64,000 nucleotides of DNA from Acetobacteraceae bacterium (GCA_031291725.1 JARLIM010000037.1:1-64000); one strand, 5' to 3'. Positions 24,051 through 33,433 are shown, numbered from the stretch's first letter. Numbers and translations are program-made. Notes: generated from the sequence alone by a model not told the origin.

Positions 24051-24632
24051 TCAGGATTTGAGCAGTTTTTCCATCGCGATCACGTTCGCCGCTGTTTCCG
24101 AGAGCTTCTTGCCCTGATCCATCGCCAGACGCCGCAGCGTGCGAAAGGCTTCCTCCTCGCTCATCTTGCGGGTCAACATCAGTAATCCCTTGGCCCGCTC
24201 TACAAGTTTGCGATCATTCAACGCCGTGCGGGCCTCTTGCAACTCGGCGCGCAACCCCTGATGCGACTTGAATCGTGCCACCGCCACATCGATCACCGCC
24301 CGCACCCGCGTCGGCGACAAGCCTTCAACCACATAAGCCGCCACCCCGGCTTGCAACGCCGCTTCCGTGCTGCCCGGATCTGTACGGTCCACGAACATCA
24401 CCACCGGGCGCGGCTCATTGCGGTGCAATGCCTGCATGGAGTCGATGGCATCGCGAGAGGCGTGATCCAGGTCACAGACAATCACATCCGCCCCGGTGGA
24501 GCGCACCAGGCTGACAATATCGGCATGGTCGGGCACCACGCCCACCACCTCACAGCCATCGGCCAGCAATCCTTGCGCAACCGCTTGGGCACGCTCGGCA
24601 TTATCGTCGACCAAAAGAATTCGCAGTCTCAT
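24051..24632 (-). CDS. nasT: ANTAR-domain antiterminator NasT
   Basis: 193 residues from MRLRILLVDDNAERAQAVA (start 24632; longer in-frame starts look spurious). An N-terminal receiver-like domain with VIVCDLDHASRD is followed by a C-terminal ANTAR RNA-binding domain (RKLVERAKGLLMLTRKMSEE, then EAFRTLRRLAMDQGKKLSE). NasT binds paired hairpins in nitrate assimilation leaders and prevents termination. No nitrate or nitrite reductase genes are in the window, so the target operon is elsewhere. Confidence 0.9.
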   Translation of the reverse strand: MRLRILLVDDNAERAQAVAQGLLADGCEVVGVVPDHADIVSLVRSTGADVIVCDLDHASRDAIDSMQALHRNEPRPVVMFVDRTDPGSTEAALQAGVAAYVVEGLSPTRVRAVIDVAVARFKSHQGLRAELQEARTALNDRKLVERAKGLLMLTRKMSEEEAFRTLRRLAMDQGKKLSETAANVIAMEKLLKS

Positions 24633-24764
24633 ACCCCTGTCCCGGATCGAGGGCCGAAGGGCGTCGCTCCCATCCACATCATGCCGATCATACGGCATGA
24701 CGCAACCTTTCCCTGCAATCCTGGCGCAGTCGAAGCCATGAAGCCGTGCAAGCAGACCTGTCGA

Positions 24765-25565
24765 TCAGACGATGCGCACCATCAGCTCCGGCAATCCGTC
24801 AATATGTCCAACCAGCACGTCGCCAGGCACCACCGGCCCCACATTCTCCGGGGTGCCGGAATAGATGATGTCCCCCGGCATGAGCTCGAATGCCGTGCTG
24901 AGTTGTGCTATCTGTTCGGCCACCGACCAGATCATCTTCGACAGATCCGAATTCTGCCGCAGCTTGCCATTCACCGACAGCGTGATGGCGCCTTTGGTGA
25001 AATGGCCGATCTGCGCCACCGGATGGATCGGGCCGAGCGGTGCCGCATGGTCGAAGCTCTTACCGATTTCCCACGGCTTGTGCTGATCGCCCATCGCGTT
25101 CTGCAAATCGCGGCGCGTCATATCGAGGCCGATCGTGTAGCCGTACACAAGGTCCAGCGCCCGCTCCACCGGCACATTTCGTCCACCCTTGTGCAAGGCG
25201 GCCACCAGTTCGATCTCGTGGTGATAATTCTTCGTCAGCGACGGGTAAGGGTGATCCGCCGTTGTGCCAGGGGCCACATTCTGCACCGCATCTGTCGGTT
25301 TCTGGAAGAAAAACGGCGGTTCGCGGGTTGGGTCAGAGCCACGCTCAATGGCGTGGGCGGCGTAGTTGCGACCGATGCAATAGATCCGGCGCACCGGAAA
25401 CACCTGTGTGCTGCCGACAATAGGAATCGAAATGCGTGGCACATCAAAAATCGGGCCTGACGTTGCCGCCTGAGCCTCGCGTGGCAGGCCAGCCGTCAGC
25501 GGTGCAGCGGCAAGCGCGATACCGGATGCCAGAGCTGCGCGGCGGCTTGTGGATGTGTGGGCCAT
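24765..25565 (-). CDS. fumarylacetoacetate-hydrolase-family protein with an export signal
   Basis: 266 residues. The catalytic part shows the FAH fold: IYCIGRNYAAHAIE, EPPFFFQKPTDAV, YHHEIELVAAL with the metal-binding Glu pair, and GDIIYSGTPENVGPV. It probably hydrolyses or decarboxylates an acylpyruvate-type diketo acid. Unusually, the first 35 residues (SRRAALASGIALAAAPLTAG) look like a Tat signal, so the enzyme may be periplasmic. The start at 25565 follows GGGAGAAAATC. It is divergent from the efflux pump gene. Confidence 0.82.
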   Translation of the reverse strand: MAHTSTSRRAALASGIALAAAPLTAGLPREAQAATSGPIFDVPRISIPIVGSTQVFPVRRIYCIGRNYAAHAIERGSDPTREPPFFFQKPTDAVQNVAPGTTADHPYPSLTKNYHHEIELVAALHKGGRNVPVERALDLVYGYTIGLDMTRRDLQNAMGDQHKPWEIGKSFDHAAPLGPIHPVAQIGHFTKGAITLSVNGKLRQNSDLSKMIWSVAEQIAQLSTAFELMPGDIIYSGTPENVGPVVPGDVLVGHIDGLPELMVRIV

Positions 25566-25642
25566 GATTTTCTCCCGGTTTTTATGTATTTGAATCCTAA
25601 CCTGCATCCGCCGCATTGGAGGGTCAAGCACAACGCCGCCGC

Positions 25643-27175
25643 ATGACGCTTGCCGCCCGCGCATTCGCACGCCACCAATCGTTCATGGGCGAAGTATCCT
25701 CAAAACGTCTATTTTTTACCGTCTTTCCCTCGGTCATGCTGCCGATGTTCCTGGCCTCGGTGGACGGCACGATCGTGGCCACAGCCTTGCCGGCCATCGC
25801 GGGCGATCTGGGGCAGGTTGAGCGTGTCAGTTGGATTGTCGTCTCTTACCTGATCGCCGCCACCATCGCCGCACCCGTCTATGGTCGTCTGGGCGATGCG
25901 CTCGGCCGCCGCCGGGTGATGTTCTTGGCGCTGGCGCTGTTCATCACCGCCTCAGGACTGTGCTCTATCGCCCCGTCCATTCTCCTCCTCACCGCAGCCC
26001 GTGTGCTGCAAGGTTTCGGCGGTGGTGGGCTGATGACACTGAGCCAAGCTCTCGTGGGCGAAGTGGTGCCGCCGCGTGAGCGTGGCCGATATCAAGGCTA
26101 CACGGCGACCGTCTTTGTCGCGGCCTCCAGCTTCGGCCCGGTGGCTGGCGGTTGGTTGACGCAGAGCATGGGCTGGCAGAGTGTGTTCTGGATGAGCATC
26201 CCGCTCGGTCTGATCGCCGTTCTGCTTACCTTCCGCCTCAAGCCGCGTCCGCCCACATTGGGGGCGTTTCGCTTCGACACACCCGGTCTCATCCTGTTCG
26301 TGATGACCATTGTGCCGCTGCTTCTGGCGTTGGAAGAATTCCGCAAATTTGATCCGTCCGTGCTACCCTATGCTTTGGGCATGCTGATCTTTTCCGGGTC
26401 TTGCTGCACGGTTTTGCTTCGCCATCAGGTGCGTGCCCCGGTGCCTTTGCTGCCGATCAATCTGCTGCGGCAGGAGGCGATTTGGCGCACCAATCTGCTC
26501 GCCTGCTGCGCCGGTGCCACCATCGTCTCGCTGATCACCTTTCTGCCGATCTATCTGGAAGTTGTCCGCGCCACCTCGCCCTCCGACACCGGCCTGCGCA
26601 TGCTGCCACTCACTGCCTTCATCGCGGTGGGGGCGATGGGAACCGGGCAGGTGATCACCCGAACGGGCCACAGCGCCATTGTGCCATCGCTGGGGCAACC
26701 TGTGCTGGCGATGCTACTGTTCGCCTTTGCCTTCCTGGCACCGTCTCTCAATCTCGACCAATTATCCGGGCTGTTTTTCTGCACGGCGTTGATGTGTGGC
26801 ACGGCAATGCCCGTCGTGCAGACAACGGTGCAGATGCTTGCCGGCCCGCGCCAGCTTGGGGCCGCTTCGGCGAGTGTGCAGTTCTCCCGCACCATCGGTG
26901 CTGGTCTTGGCACGGCGCTGGTCGGCGCTGTGCTCTTCGGCGCCCTGGCTGCCACCGATCCGCAAACCGCGCATCTGTTCAGCCTGATGGTGGAGGAGGG
27001 ACCGAAGGCGCTCGCGGGACTCAGTGCAGACCGCGTCAGCGACGTGAAGCTGGAAGTCGCACACGCCTTCCGCGCAGCCTTCATCGCCATCGCCATCTTC
27101 CCGATTCTCGGTGCCTTCATGGCTTGGACAATGCCAGTCCGCCGTATCGAATCGCGTCCCGATCCCGTCGAATAG
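25643..27175 (+). CDS. DHA2-family (EmrB/QacA) multidrug efflux MFS transporter
   Basis: About 510 residues and 14 membrane helices. Typical signatures are DGTIVATALPAIAGDL in helix 1, the A-motif GRLGDALGRRRVM and the C-motif GPVAGGWLTQSMGW. It expels toxic organic compounds by proton exchange. Several starts are possible (TTG 25616, ATG 25643, ATG 25685) and none has a well-placed ribosome site; helix 1 begins shortly after 25700 in all cases. It ends five bases before the convergent acetyltransferase gene. Confidence 0.87.
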   Translation: MTLAARAFARHQSFMGEVSSKRLFFTVFPSVMLPMFLASVDGTIVATALPAIAGDLGQVERVSWIVVSYLIAATIAAPVYGRLGDALGRRRVMFLALALFITASGLCSIAPSILLLTAARVLQGFGGGGLMTLSQALVGEVVPPRERGRYQGYTATVFVAASSFGPVAGGWLTQSMGWQSVFWMSIPLGLIAVLLTFRLKPRPPTLGAFRFDTPGLILFVMTIVPLLLALEEFRKFDPSVLPYALGMLIFSGSCCTVLLRHQVRAPVPLLPINLLRQEAIWRTNLLACCAGATIVSLITFLPIYLEVVRATSPSDTGLRMLPLTAFIAVGAMGTGQVITRTGHSAIVPSLGQPVLAMLLFAFAFLAPSLNLDQLSGLFFCTALMCGTAMPVVQTTVQMLAGPRQLGAASASVQFSRTIGAGLGTALVGAVLFGALAATDPQTAHLFSLMVEEGPKALAGLSADRVSDVKLEVAHAFRAAFIAIAIFPILGAFMAWTMPVRRIESRPDPVE

Positions 27176-27180
27176 AATGC

Positions 27181-27723
27181 CTAAATTGGACGTGCCGGGG
27201 CACCTGCCACCGTCACACCTGCAGGCACATCGCGCGTCACGACACTGCCCGCACCGATGATCGCATCATCACCCACCGTCACACCCGGCAAAATCATCGC
27301 GCCTGCGCCAATCCAGACATTGCGCCCAATCGCCACACTGCGCCCAAACTCCAGGCCCGCTGCCCGCTCCAGCGCGTTGCGTGGATGGTCGGCGGTGAGG
27401 ATCTGCACATTCGGCCCAATCAACGTTCCTGCACCGATATGCACCGGCATCACATCGAGCACCACGCAGTTAAAGTTCAGATAAGCCCCATCACCGACGT
27501 GAATGTTAAACCCGTAATCGCAGGAAAATGGCGGACGAATCACCACGCCATCACCCACTTCTGCCATGATTTCGCGCAGCATTCCCAATAATACCGCCGC
27601 CCCGTGCGCCCCGGAGGCATTGTAGCGCAGCATCCACTGCGCTGCCCGCAATTGCTCGGCCTGCAATTCGGCGTCCTGGGCGTTATAGAGTTCACCCGCC
27701 AGCATACGCCTCTTCTGGCTCAC
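27181..27723 (-). CDS. maltose/galactoside-type sugar O-acetyltransferase
   Basis: 180 residues, the family length, from GTG 27723, which lies four bases after the decarboxylase stop with AAGGA eight bases upstream. The Maa N-terminal domain (KRRMLAGELYNAQDAEL) precedes left-handed beta-helix hexapeptide repeats (IHVGDGAYLNFNCVVLD, GRNVWIGAGAMILPGVTVGD, DAIIGAGSVVTRDVPAG). It transfers acetyl from acetyl-CoA to a sugar or similar acceptor. The coupling to the decarboxylase gene is close, but a metabolic link is not evident. Confidence 0.88.
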   Translation of the reverse strand: MSQKRRMLAGELYNAQDAELQAEQLRAAQWMLRYNASGAHGAAVLLGMLREIMAEVGDGVVIRPPFSCDYGFNIHVGDGAYLNFNCVVLDVMPVHIGAGTLIGPNVQILTADHPRNALERAAGLEFGRSVAIGRNVWIGAGAMILPGVTVGDDAIIGAGSVVTRDVPAGVTVAGAPARPI

Positions 27724-27727
27724 CGCC

Positions 27728-30064
27728 TCATTCCTTGACGACGTAGGTATAAAAGCGTGTCTGCCCCTCTCGCGTTTTCTCGCGATATAGCCCCTGGATT
27801 TCGTTCTCAAATCCAGGGAACAGATTGGCTCCCCGTTCGAACACCTTAAGGTAGTCGATCATCGGCTGTGCCGCCTCGGTCAACCGCTCACCCGGCACAA
27901 TCGTGGCAATTCCCGGCGGATAGACCACAAACATCGTCGTCGCCACCCGTCCGGCAATCTCATCAAGCGGCAGGTAATCCACATTGTTGCGTGTCATGTG
28001 GCGCACCGCCACATTGGCGGGCATTGCCTGCTCCGGGAAATGACCCACGCGAAACTGTGCGCGTTGCAAGGCCGACGTATTCGCCTCGCGATAATACGAA
28101 TGCATCTCCGCACACAGATCGCGCAACCGCATGCCGCCATAGCGATGCGGACGTTTGCGGACGAATTCCGGTATCGCGTCTTCCAGTTTCGCGTTGTCGT
28201 CATGCAACCGCTTGAAGAACACCAAATTGGACAGCAACGTGCCCGCCTTGCTGCTCTCCACGCCCGGCGTGAGCAGGAACAGTATCGAATTCAGGTCGTT
28301 CTTCTCCGGCACAATCCGGTTCTCGCGCAGATACTGCGCCAATACCGGGGCCGGCACACCATGATCGAGATACGCGCCCGTTCTGCGGTCAAATCCTGGC
28401 GTCAGCAGCGTCAGCTTGTTGGGGTCGGTGATCGCATAGCCCGGCCCCACATGCCGGAAGCCATGCCATGCCTCGCCCTCACCGAACTCCCAATAGCGCG
28501 CATCAGCGGCCAGGGAATCGGTCGGCACATCCTCCCACCGCACCCGCTCACCTTCATGCTCGACGAAATCAGGCACGAACGGATCAACAAACCACTGCCG
28601 CACCGGGTCGGTTTCACGCTCAGACAATTCAGCGGCAATCGCGCGTAGCTTCTTGCGCAACTCGATGCCCAGCCTGATCGTGTCATCCCACAAAACCTCG
28701 CCCTGCCGCCCCTTCATCATCTGCGCGCCCACGTCCAGCGAGGCGAACAGAGGATAGAATGGCGAGGTTGAGGCGTGCATCAGGAACGTCTCGTTGAAGC
28801 GCTTATGCTCTACGCGGCGGCGTTGCCCCTTGATGTGGTTGTCGCGCACGTGAATTTGGCTGGCTTGGCTGAAGCTCGCCAATTGCTTGTGGGTGGATTG
28901 GGTGCAGATGATCCCGGGCGACTCTGCGCCCAAATTCACCAACCCCATCGCGAATCGGCCCTTGAACAGCGGGTGGAATTTCAGGAACCCGGCCCAGGCT
29001 TCGTCGAACAGGATGTAGTCACACAGATGGCCGATCCGTTCGAGGATCATCTCTGCATTATATATGGTGCCATCATATGTGCATTGCTCGATCACCGCAC
29101 AGCGGAACGGGCGCGGCTTCTGCCAGGCTTCGGGGTCTGTCACCAGCGGATTGCCGCGAATCGCTTCGCGGAGCTTCGTCTCATCCCAGGCTTCGATGTC
29201 GATCGGCCCGATCAGCCCCTGCGGGTTCCGGTCCGTTTCCAGAAACACCGGAATACCGCCGCCAAGCAGCAACGCGCCGTGATGCGCTGCCTTGTGGTTG
29301 TTGCGATCGAACAGCACCAGATCGCCATCGGCAATCAGCGCGGAGAGCACAATCTTGTTCGAGGCCGAGGTGCCGTTGAGCACGAAATAGGTTCGCTCGG
29401 CGCCAAAGATCTTCGCCGCCTGCTTTTGTGCCTCCAGTGCCGGGCCTTCATGGATCAGCAAATCGCCCAGATCGAGCACAGAATTGTCGATGTCGTCGCG
29501 AAAGACGTTCTCGCCCATATGTTCGAAAAAGATCCGCCCCACCGGCGAGCGGCCATAAAACACGCCGCCATTATGGCCAGGGCAGGTCCAAAGTTGATTG
29601 CCTTCCTCGTTATAGTCGAGCAACGCGCCAAAGAACGGGGTGCGCAGTGTCTCGGCGTATTGCCGCAAGCGAGAGGCGAGGTTCTTGGCAATAAATTCCG
29701 GCGTCTCTTCTGCCAGGAACACGTAGCCATCCGCCTCGTGCAACACCTCGACCGGGATCTCTTCCAGCCGGTGATGGCGCACCAGAATGATGATCGGCGT
29801 ATCCAGCCCACGTTTGCGGATGAACTGAATCAGCGCCGCCATCTTGCCCATCGGCCCGCGTCTGCCCCAGTCGATCACCACGCATCCAATCGCGGCGTCG
29901 GTGCGGATCACCAATTCCGCGTCGTCGGCCTTGCGGGCTTTGACGACACCAAAGCCGATCTTCTCGATCTCAGCCACAATCTGCGCCAGCCGCTGGCCTT
30001 CCAAATCCTCGGCGTCAAACACCGGGGCGCACACCAAAAATTTGAAACGGCGCTCATATTGCAT
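27728..30064 (-). CDS. ornithine (Orn/Lys/Arg) decarboxylase, large PLP form
   Basis: 778 residues. An N-terminal CheY-like wing domain (VVIDWGRRGPMGKMAALIQF) is followed by the fold-type I PLP domain with the cofactor Lys393 in CTQSTHKQLASFSQ, and a C-terminal domain ending YTYVVKE. The size and the wing match inducible ornithine/arginine decarboxylases of the SpeF/AdiA group, and ornithine to putrescine is most likely. Putrescine production may also counter acid stress. It lies in a three-gene run, GST then this gene then the acetyltransferase. Confidence 0.87.
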   Translation of the reverse strand: MQYERRFKFLVCAPVFDAEDLEGQRLAQIVAEIEKIGFGVVKARKADDAELVIRTDAAIGCVVIDWGRRGPMGKMAALIQFIRKRGLDTPIIILVRHHRLEEIPVEVLHEADGYVFLAEETPEFIAKNLASRLRQYAETLRTPFFGALLDYNEEGNQLWTCPGHNGGVFYGRSPVGRIFFEHMGENVFRDDIDNSVLDLGDLLIHEGPALEAQKQAAKIFGAERTYFVLNGTSASNKIVLSALIADGDLVLFDRNNHKAAHHGALLLGGGIPVFLETDRNPQGLIGPIDIEAWDETKLREAIRGNPLVTDPEAWQKPRPFRCAVIEQCTYDGTIYNAEMILERIGHLCDYILFDEAWAGFLKFHPLFKGRFAMGLVNLGAESPGIICTQSTHKQLASFSQASQIHVRDNHIKGQRRRVEHKRFNETFLMHASTSPFYPLFASLDVGAQMMKGRQGEVLWDDTIRLGIELRKKLRAIAAELSERETDPVRQWFVDPFVPDFVEHEGERVRWEDVPTDSLAADARYWEFGEGEAWHGFRHVGPGYAITDPNKLTLLTPGFDRRTGAYLDHGVPAPVLAQYLRENRIVPEKNDLNSILFLLTPGVESSKAGTLLSNLVFFKRLHDDNAKLEDAIPEFVRKRPHRYGGMRLRDLCAEMHSYYREANTSALQRAQFRVGHFPEQAMPANVAVRHMTRNNVDYLPLDEIAGRVATTMFVVYPPGIATIVPGERLTEAAQPMIDYLKVFERGANLFPGFENEIQGLYREKTREGQTRFYTYVVKE

Positions 30065-30146
30065 CGGCTCGGTGCCCCTTAACCCTGGGTTGTTTTATGC
30101 GGCAGGTGAGGGGGCGGGTAGCGACATTTTTGTTGCAGCTCTTATC

Positions 30147-30773
30147 TCAGACATAACATTCCGCCATCAGGCGGGCGGTGGCGGGGCGGGCGAGCATGCG
30201 GGCCCGATGTTCGGCGATACGCGGCAGACGTAATGTTGCATCCACCCCATCCGCCTCCAGCCAACGCGCGACCGCGAACAGATATGGATCACAGATCGTG
30301 TAATGCTCTCCCATCACCCAGGGGCCTTGCAACAACCCGTCTTCGATCAAACGGCAGGTTGCTTCCATCGATTCCGGCACTTTCTTCCGAATGGCAGCAA
30401 GCGCCACCTCATCATCCACCCAACGCCGTCCTCGGTTCTTGTGCGCGTGGGCCACATGCACCGTGGCGCAAAGATAGGCGTTGAATTCCTGAATTTTAGC
30501 AAAGAGGAACGGATTATTTGCAGGAACCAGCGTGGATTCTGGAAATATCTGCGCCAGATATGTCAGAATCGCTGGCGTCTCGGTTAAAATTCCGCATTCA
30601 GTTGCCAAAGCTGGCACACGCCCTTTCGGGTTTATGGCTTTGAAATGACCGCTCTGTTGTTCATTCTGCCCGAAATCTACCTTTACAGCGGTATAATCAG
30701 CCCCAATTTCATCCAGCACAATATGCGCTGCGAGTGCGATTGAGTTGGGGGAATAATAGAATATCAGGTTCAC
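30147..30773 (-). CDS. glutathione S-transferase family protein
   Basis: 208 residues from GTG 30773, which has an excellent GGAGG site five bases upstream; an in-frame ATG at 30800 is less likely. The thioredoxin-like domain starts LIFYYSPNSIALAAHIVLDE, with the catalytic Ser in YYSPNS, and has the cis-Pro loop GRVPALATECGILTETPAIL. The helical domain follows. It probably conjugates or isomerises small electrophiles with glutathione. It is the first gene of the run with the decarboxylase. Confidence 0.88.
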   Translation of the reverse strand: MNLIFYYSPNSIALAAHIVLDEIGADYTAVKVDFGQNEQQSGHFKAINPKGRVPALATECGILTETPAILTYLAQIFPESTLVPANNPFLFAKIQEFNAYLCATVHVAHAHKNRGRRWVDDEVALAAIRKKVPESMEATCRLIEDGLLQGPWVMGEHYTICDPYLFAVARWLEADGVDATLRLPRIAEHRARMLARPATARLMAECYV

Positions 30774-30850
30774 CTGTGCCTCCAATCGGATGCTCAACAT
30801 GGCATCGAGACTCTCAGCAACACCCGGTGCACGCAAGGTCTGGCTCAAAC

Positions 30851-30882
30851 AAAAAAAGGCCGCCAAATTGGGCGGCCTTTTT
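30851..30882. terminator. bidirectional intrinsic terminator
   Basis: GGCCGCC (30858-30864) and GGCGGCC (30871-30877) form a perfect stem around a 6-base loop, flanked by an A-run before and a T-run after, so it works in both directions. It closes the minus-strand surface-protein gene and insulates it from the GST gene. Confidence 0.85.
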
Positions 30883-30901
30883 AATCACAAAATTCAAGGC
30901 A

Positions 30902-32230
30902 TTAGGCAGACGGTGTCTTAATGACAATGTCCGACGTTGATAGATGCGGGGCATTGAGGAAGGTGAACACAGAGCCATTGCCCAAAGTGACCGTTGTGGC
31001 AGCCACACCGTTCACAGTGGTCGAACCGATCGTCTGCGACTCGCCAGCCGTCTCCGTCAGTACCAGCTTGTCTTTGCCTGCGACAAAATCCGCAATCGTG
31101 GCGAACTGCGCCGCACCGACGCCGCTGCCGACAACGGTGCTCGCCGTGGTGTTTGTGGTCGCTCCCGCCGCATTGGTGTGCAGATCGATGAAAGCACCCT
31201 CGAACGTCACGCCGTTATAGAGCACTCCCGGATTGGTGCTCGTTGCCGTTGAGGTTGAGGCATAGAACGTATCGCCGAGCAACAGACTGCTACCCGCCAG
31301 CGTGCTGGCATACATCACATCAGTCCCAGTCGCGCCAGCGTAGAAGGAATCGCCACCGAGCGTATTGGCACCCTGCAACGTCACATTACCCAGACCGCCC
31401 GGACCGGCCTTCAGCACATCCTGGATGCCCTGCGCCGTCAAAACGTCGCCACCACCGCCACCGATCAGCGTCGTGCCACCGACAGTGGACGATTCCATCA
31501 CGTTGCCACCAGCAGTGCCGCCGGTAAACGAGCCGGTGCCGTTTTGCACCGTCAACTGGCCTGTGAATGCAATACCGCCGAACACCGACGAAACATTTAC
31601 AATGCCGCCAGCCGTACCAACGATTGTCGCATTATGCGCGCCAGGATCGATGAAGGCCGAAGAGGCAGCTGAAGATGCATAATAAATCCCAGACGCCCCC
31701 CCGGGCACACCGATAATGGTGTCAGCCGACGACTTCGTGCCGAAGATAGACGTAACCCAACCAGCCGCGCCCGCCACCGAAATCGCGTTATTGCCATCAC
31801 CAATGAAGGTTGATCCCATTGATGACGGGCTGAACGAAACCGTATTGTTACCGCCGCCGGCAACGATGGTGTCAGATTGGCCAACATCGGTCATGTTGAG
31901 CGCGCCGATACCGGCATAGACCACCTGATTGGTGGTTCCGGCGATATTCGTCAGCGTTACAGGACTCGTATTGCTTACCCAAACAGCCGAATCAGCCGCT
32001 GGAATAGTCGAATTCTGGCTGCCATCAGAAGCGGGCGCACTGCCACCATAAACAGTGGTATTTTGCGTCGGGGTAGACGCAATAACAGACAGCGCGCTGT
32101 TTGCCGCCGCATTGGTGGTCAATGTCGTGACATTCAACACCACCGGGTTCTGCGGCCCAACAACACCGCCACCACCGCCACCAACTGTGGCTGAGGAAGA
32201 ACCTGTCGACCCTTGCCCGACTGCTGTCAT
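30902..32230 (-). CDS. repeat-rich extracellular (RTX/beta-roll-like) protein
   Basis: 442 residues, very rich in Gly, Ala, Ser, Thr and Asn, almost without Lys, Arg or Cys. Loose repeats such as DTIVAGGGNNTVSF, GSTFIGDGNNAISV, TLIGGGGGDVLTAQG and TLGGDSFYAGATGTD resemble beta-roll units, and the C-terminal stretch FADFVAGKDKLVLTE-like (ATIADFVAGKDKLVLTE) is common in type I secreted proteins. There is no N-terminal signal, consistent with type I secretion. It is probably a surface or biofilm protein. No transporter genes adjoin it. Confidence 0.65.
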   Translation of the reverse strand: MTAVGQGSTGSSSATVGGGGGGVVGPQNPVVLNVTTLTTNAAANSALSVIASTPTQNTTVYGGSAPASDGSQNSTIPAADSAVWVSNTSPVTLTNIAGTTNQVVYAGIGALNMTDVGQSDTIVAGGGNNTVSFSPSSMGSTFIGDGNNAISVAGAAGWVTSIFGTKSSADTIIGVPGGASGIYYASSAASSAFIDPGAHNATIVGTAGGIVNVSSVFGGIAFTGQLTVQNGTGSFTGGTAGGNVMESSTVGGTTLIGGGGGDVLTAQGIQDVLKAGPGGLGNVTLQGANTLGGDSFYAGATGTDVMYASTLAGSSLLLGDTFYASTSTATSTNPGVLYNGVTFEGAFIDLHTNAAGATTNTTASTVVGSGVGAAQFATIADFVAGKDKLVLTETAGESQTIGSTTVNGVAATTVTLGNGSVFTFLNAPHLSTSDIVIKTPSA

Positions 32231-32552
32231 AGGACACCCGCTTTCACATATGCTCGCTTAGCACTTCTCTAGCGCATTATTGCAGTCGCGAGCAAGCTTG
32301 GAATAAGCGAATTGGCGTGAACTACTCACGAAAAATACCTTAAATTCCGCGCGAATTAGCGTAACAAATCCATTCGACACTGAATGTGTTTGATCCGTGC
32401 GCGGACTTGCGACGATAGCGACCGGCTTGCGTGAAAATTGGGCAACGTGTGGGGTCACTTCACCCAAAATAGCCCAAGCTTTGATCTTAGAGGCGTTTCA
32501 TTTAACATTTTGGTAACTGCCGAATCGCGATTCCCTGTTCGATGTCGAATCG
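32231..32552. other. 322-base gap between surface protein and XRE gene
   Basis: No credible gene is present; the short frames here have atypical composition. It must carry the promoter of the minus-strand surface-protein gene (nearest AT-rich part about 32260-32350) and the 3' end of the XRE transcript. It also marks the likely left edge of the phage-related region. No direct repeat or attachment site could be recognised. Confidence 0.4.
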
Positions 32553-32915
32553 CTACTTTTCCTCGATTTGGGAAAATCGTCTGGCCATTCGCAGCAGGAT
32601 TGTCCGGTCATCAGCCTGACAATTCCGGTACAGCCGAAGCAACGCCAACTCGTCCCCCGTCAGCGCGCGCTCGCCAAATTCCTGAGCCAGGCTTTGCGCT
32701 GCCCCACCTCGAAGCAGGTGGTCAATTCCCAATCCAAGCACTGCCGCGATCTGAGCCAGATGGCCGCCAACCTGGCCCGCACGCCCGGTTTCCCATTGAG
32801 CGACTGCGCTACGTGTTACGCCCACTTGCAGCGCCAAAGCCGCCTGCGTCAGGCCAACCCGCTCGCGTGCCGCACGAATGCGGGCTCCAATTTCAAAATT
32901 ATCAGCTGGTTGCAT
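32553..32915 (-). CDS. XRE-family transcriptional regulator (phage repressor-like)
   Basis: 120 residues. An N-terminal helix-turn-helix (IRAARERVGLTQAALALQVG, then VTRSAVAQWETGR) is followed by a short helical tail with LLRLYRNCQADDRTILLRMA. No peptidase domain is present, so it is not a classical cleavable CI. It is divergent from the phage-type genes starting at 33044 and probably controls both directions from the repeats between them. Confidence 0.85.
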   Translation of the reverse strand: MQPADNFEIGARIRAARERVGLTQAALALQVGVTRSAVAQWETGRAGQVGGHLAQIAAVLGLGIDHLLRGGAAQSLAQEFGERALTGDELALLRLYRNCQADDRTILLRMARRFSQIEEK

Positions 32916-32954
32916 TGCTTGTGCCTCCGACTCTCAAACGATATGTGAAAAATT

Positions 32955-33006
32955 CTAACGGGTCTATGATAATTATATTGACTCTCGTTAGTCAAAACCT
33001 CTAACA
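32955..33006. promoter_or_regulatory. candidate repressor operator with CTAACG repeats and promoter
   Basis: In the gap between the XRE gene and the next plus-strand gene, the half-site CTAACG occurs at 32955-32960, its complement CGTTAG at 32986-32991, and CTAACA at 33001-33006. A possible plus-strand -35 element TTGACT (32978-32983) overlaps them. This looks like the switch region of the cluster. XRE binding is inferred. Confidence 0.5.
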
Positions 33007-33043
33007 ATGCCTTGGTCAAAATCCGCAACCAATGGGGGTGAAC

Positions 33044-33433
33044 ATGCAGGTCGTCACCACACGCGCTGCCGGTCCGGGCTTTCGTGTCAGATGGACGCAG
33101 CAATCAGATCAGAAATTGGCCGCAATGCGTAAGCAGGGCATGTCGATGCGCTGCATGGCGCGTTCATTTGGCCTCAGTCGCAGTGTCATCACCGCCAGAG
33201 CGCGCGTACTCGGCCTTGAAATTCCCACTCGGCCGCAGTCACCGCCGCAAAATGCATCCGTGCCGCAAGAATCGGGGCGCGAGCCGCTGCCGGCAGGTCA
33301 TGCACTGACCTGGGGGATCATCACACAGGGCACTTGCCTCGAAGGCAGCTCCTACACGCCGCCCCCTCCGATAAGGGTGAGAAGGCGGCATCAAAATGAC
33401 GGGAATGCGAACCTTAACGCTGGAGAAACGTGA
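33044..33433 (+). CDS. GcrA-like/helix-turn-helix small regulator
   Basis: 129 residues from ATG 33044 (GGGGGTG four bases upstream; an ATG four codons earlier is possible). The N-terminal 60 residues form a Myb/GcrA-type helix-turn-helix (RWTQQSDQKLAAMRKQGMSM, then SFGLSRSVITARARVLGLEI). The rest is Pro/Gly-rich and likely unstructured. Such proteins act as cell-cycle-linked or phage late-gene activators. Its stop overlaps the next ATG (TGATG). Confidence 0.65.
   Translation: MQVVTTRAAGPGFRVRWTQQSDQKLAAMRKQGMSMRCMARSFGLSRSVITARARVLGLEIPTRPQSPPQNASVPQESGREPLPAGHALTWGIITQGTCLEGSSYTPPPPIRVRRRHQNDGNANLNAGET

Noticed and set aside
28775..30082. 435-codon open frame on the plus strand
   Set aside because: It is antisense to the ornithine decarboxylase gene and has no domain.
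32258..32467. 69-codon frame on the minus strand between surface protein and XRE genes
   Set aside because: No ribosome site, unusual amino acid mix, and no recognisable motif; more likely non-coding.
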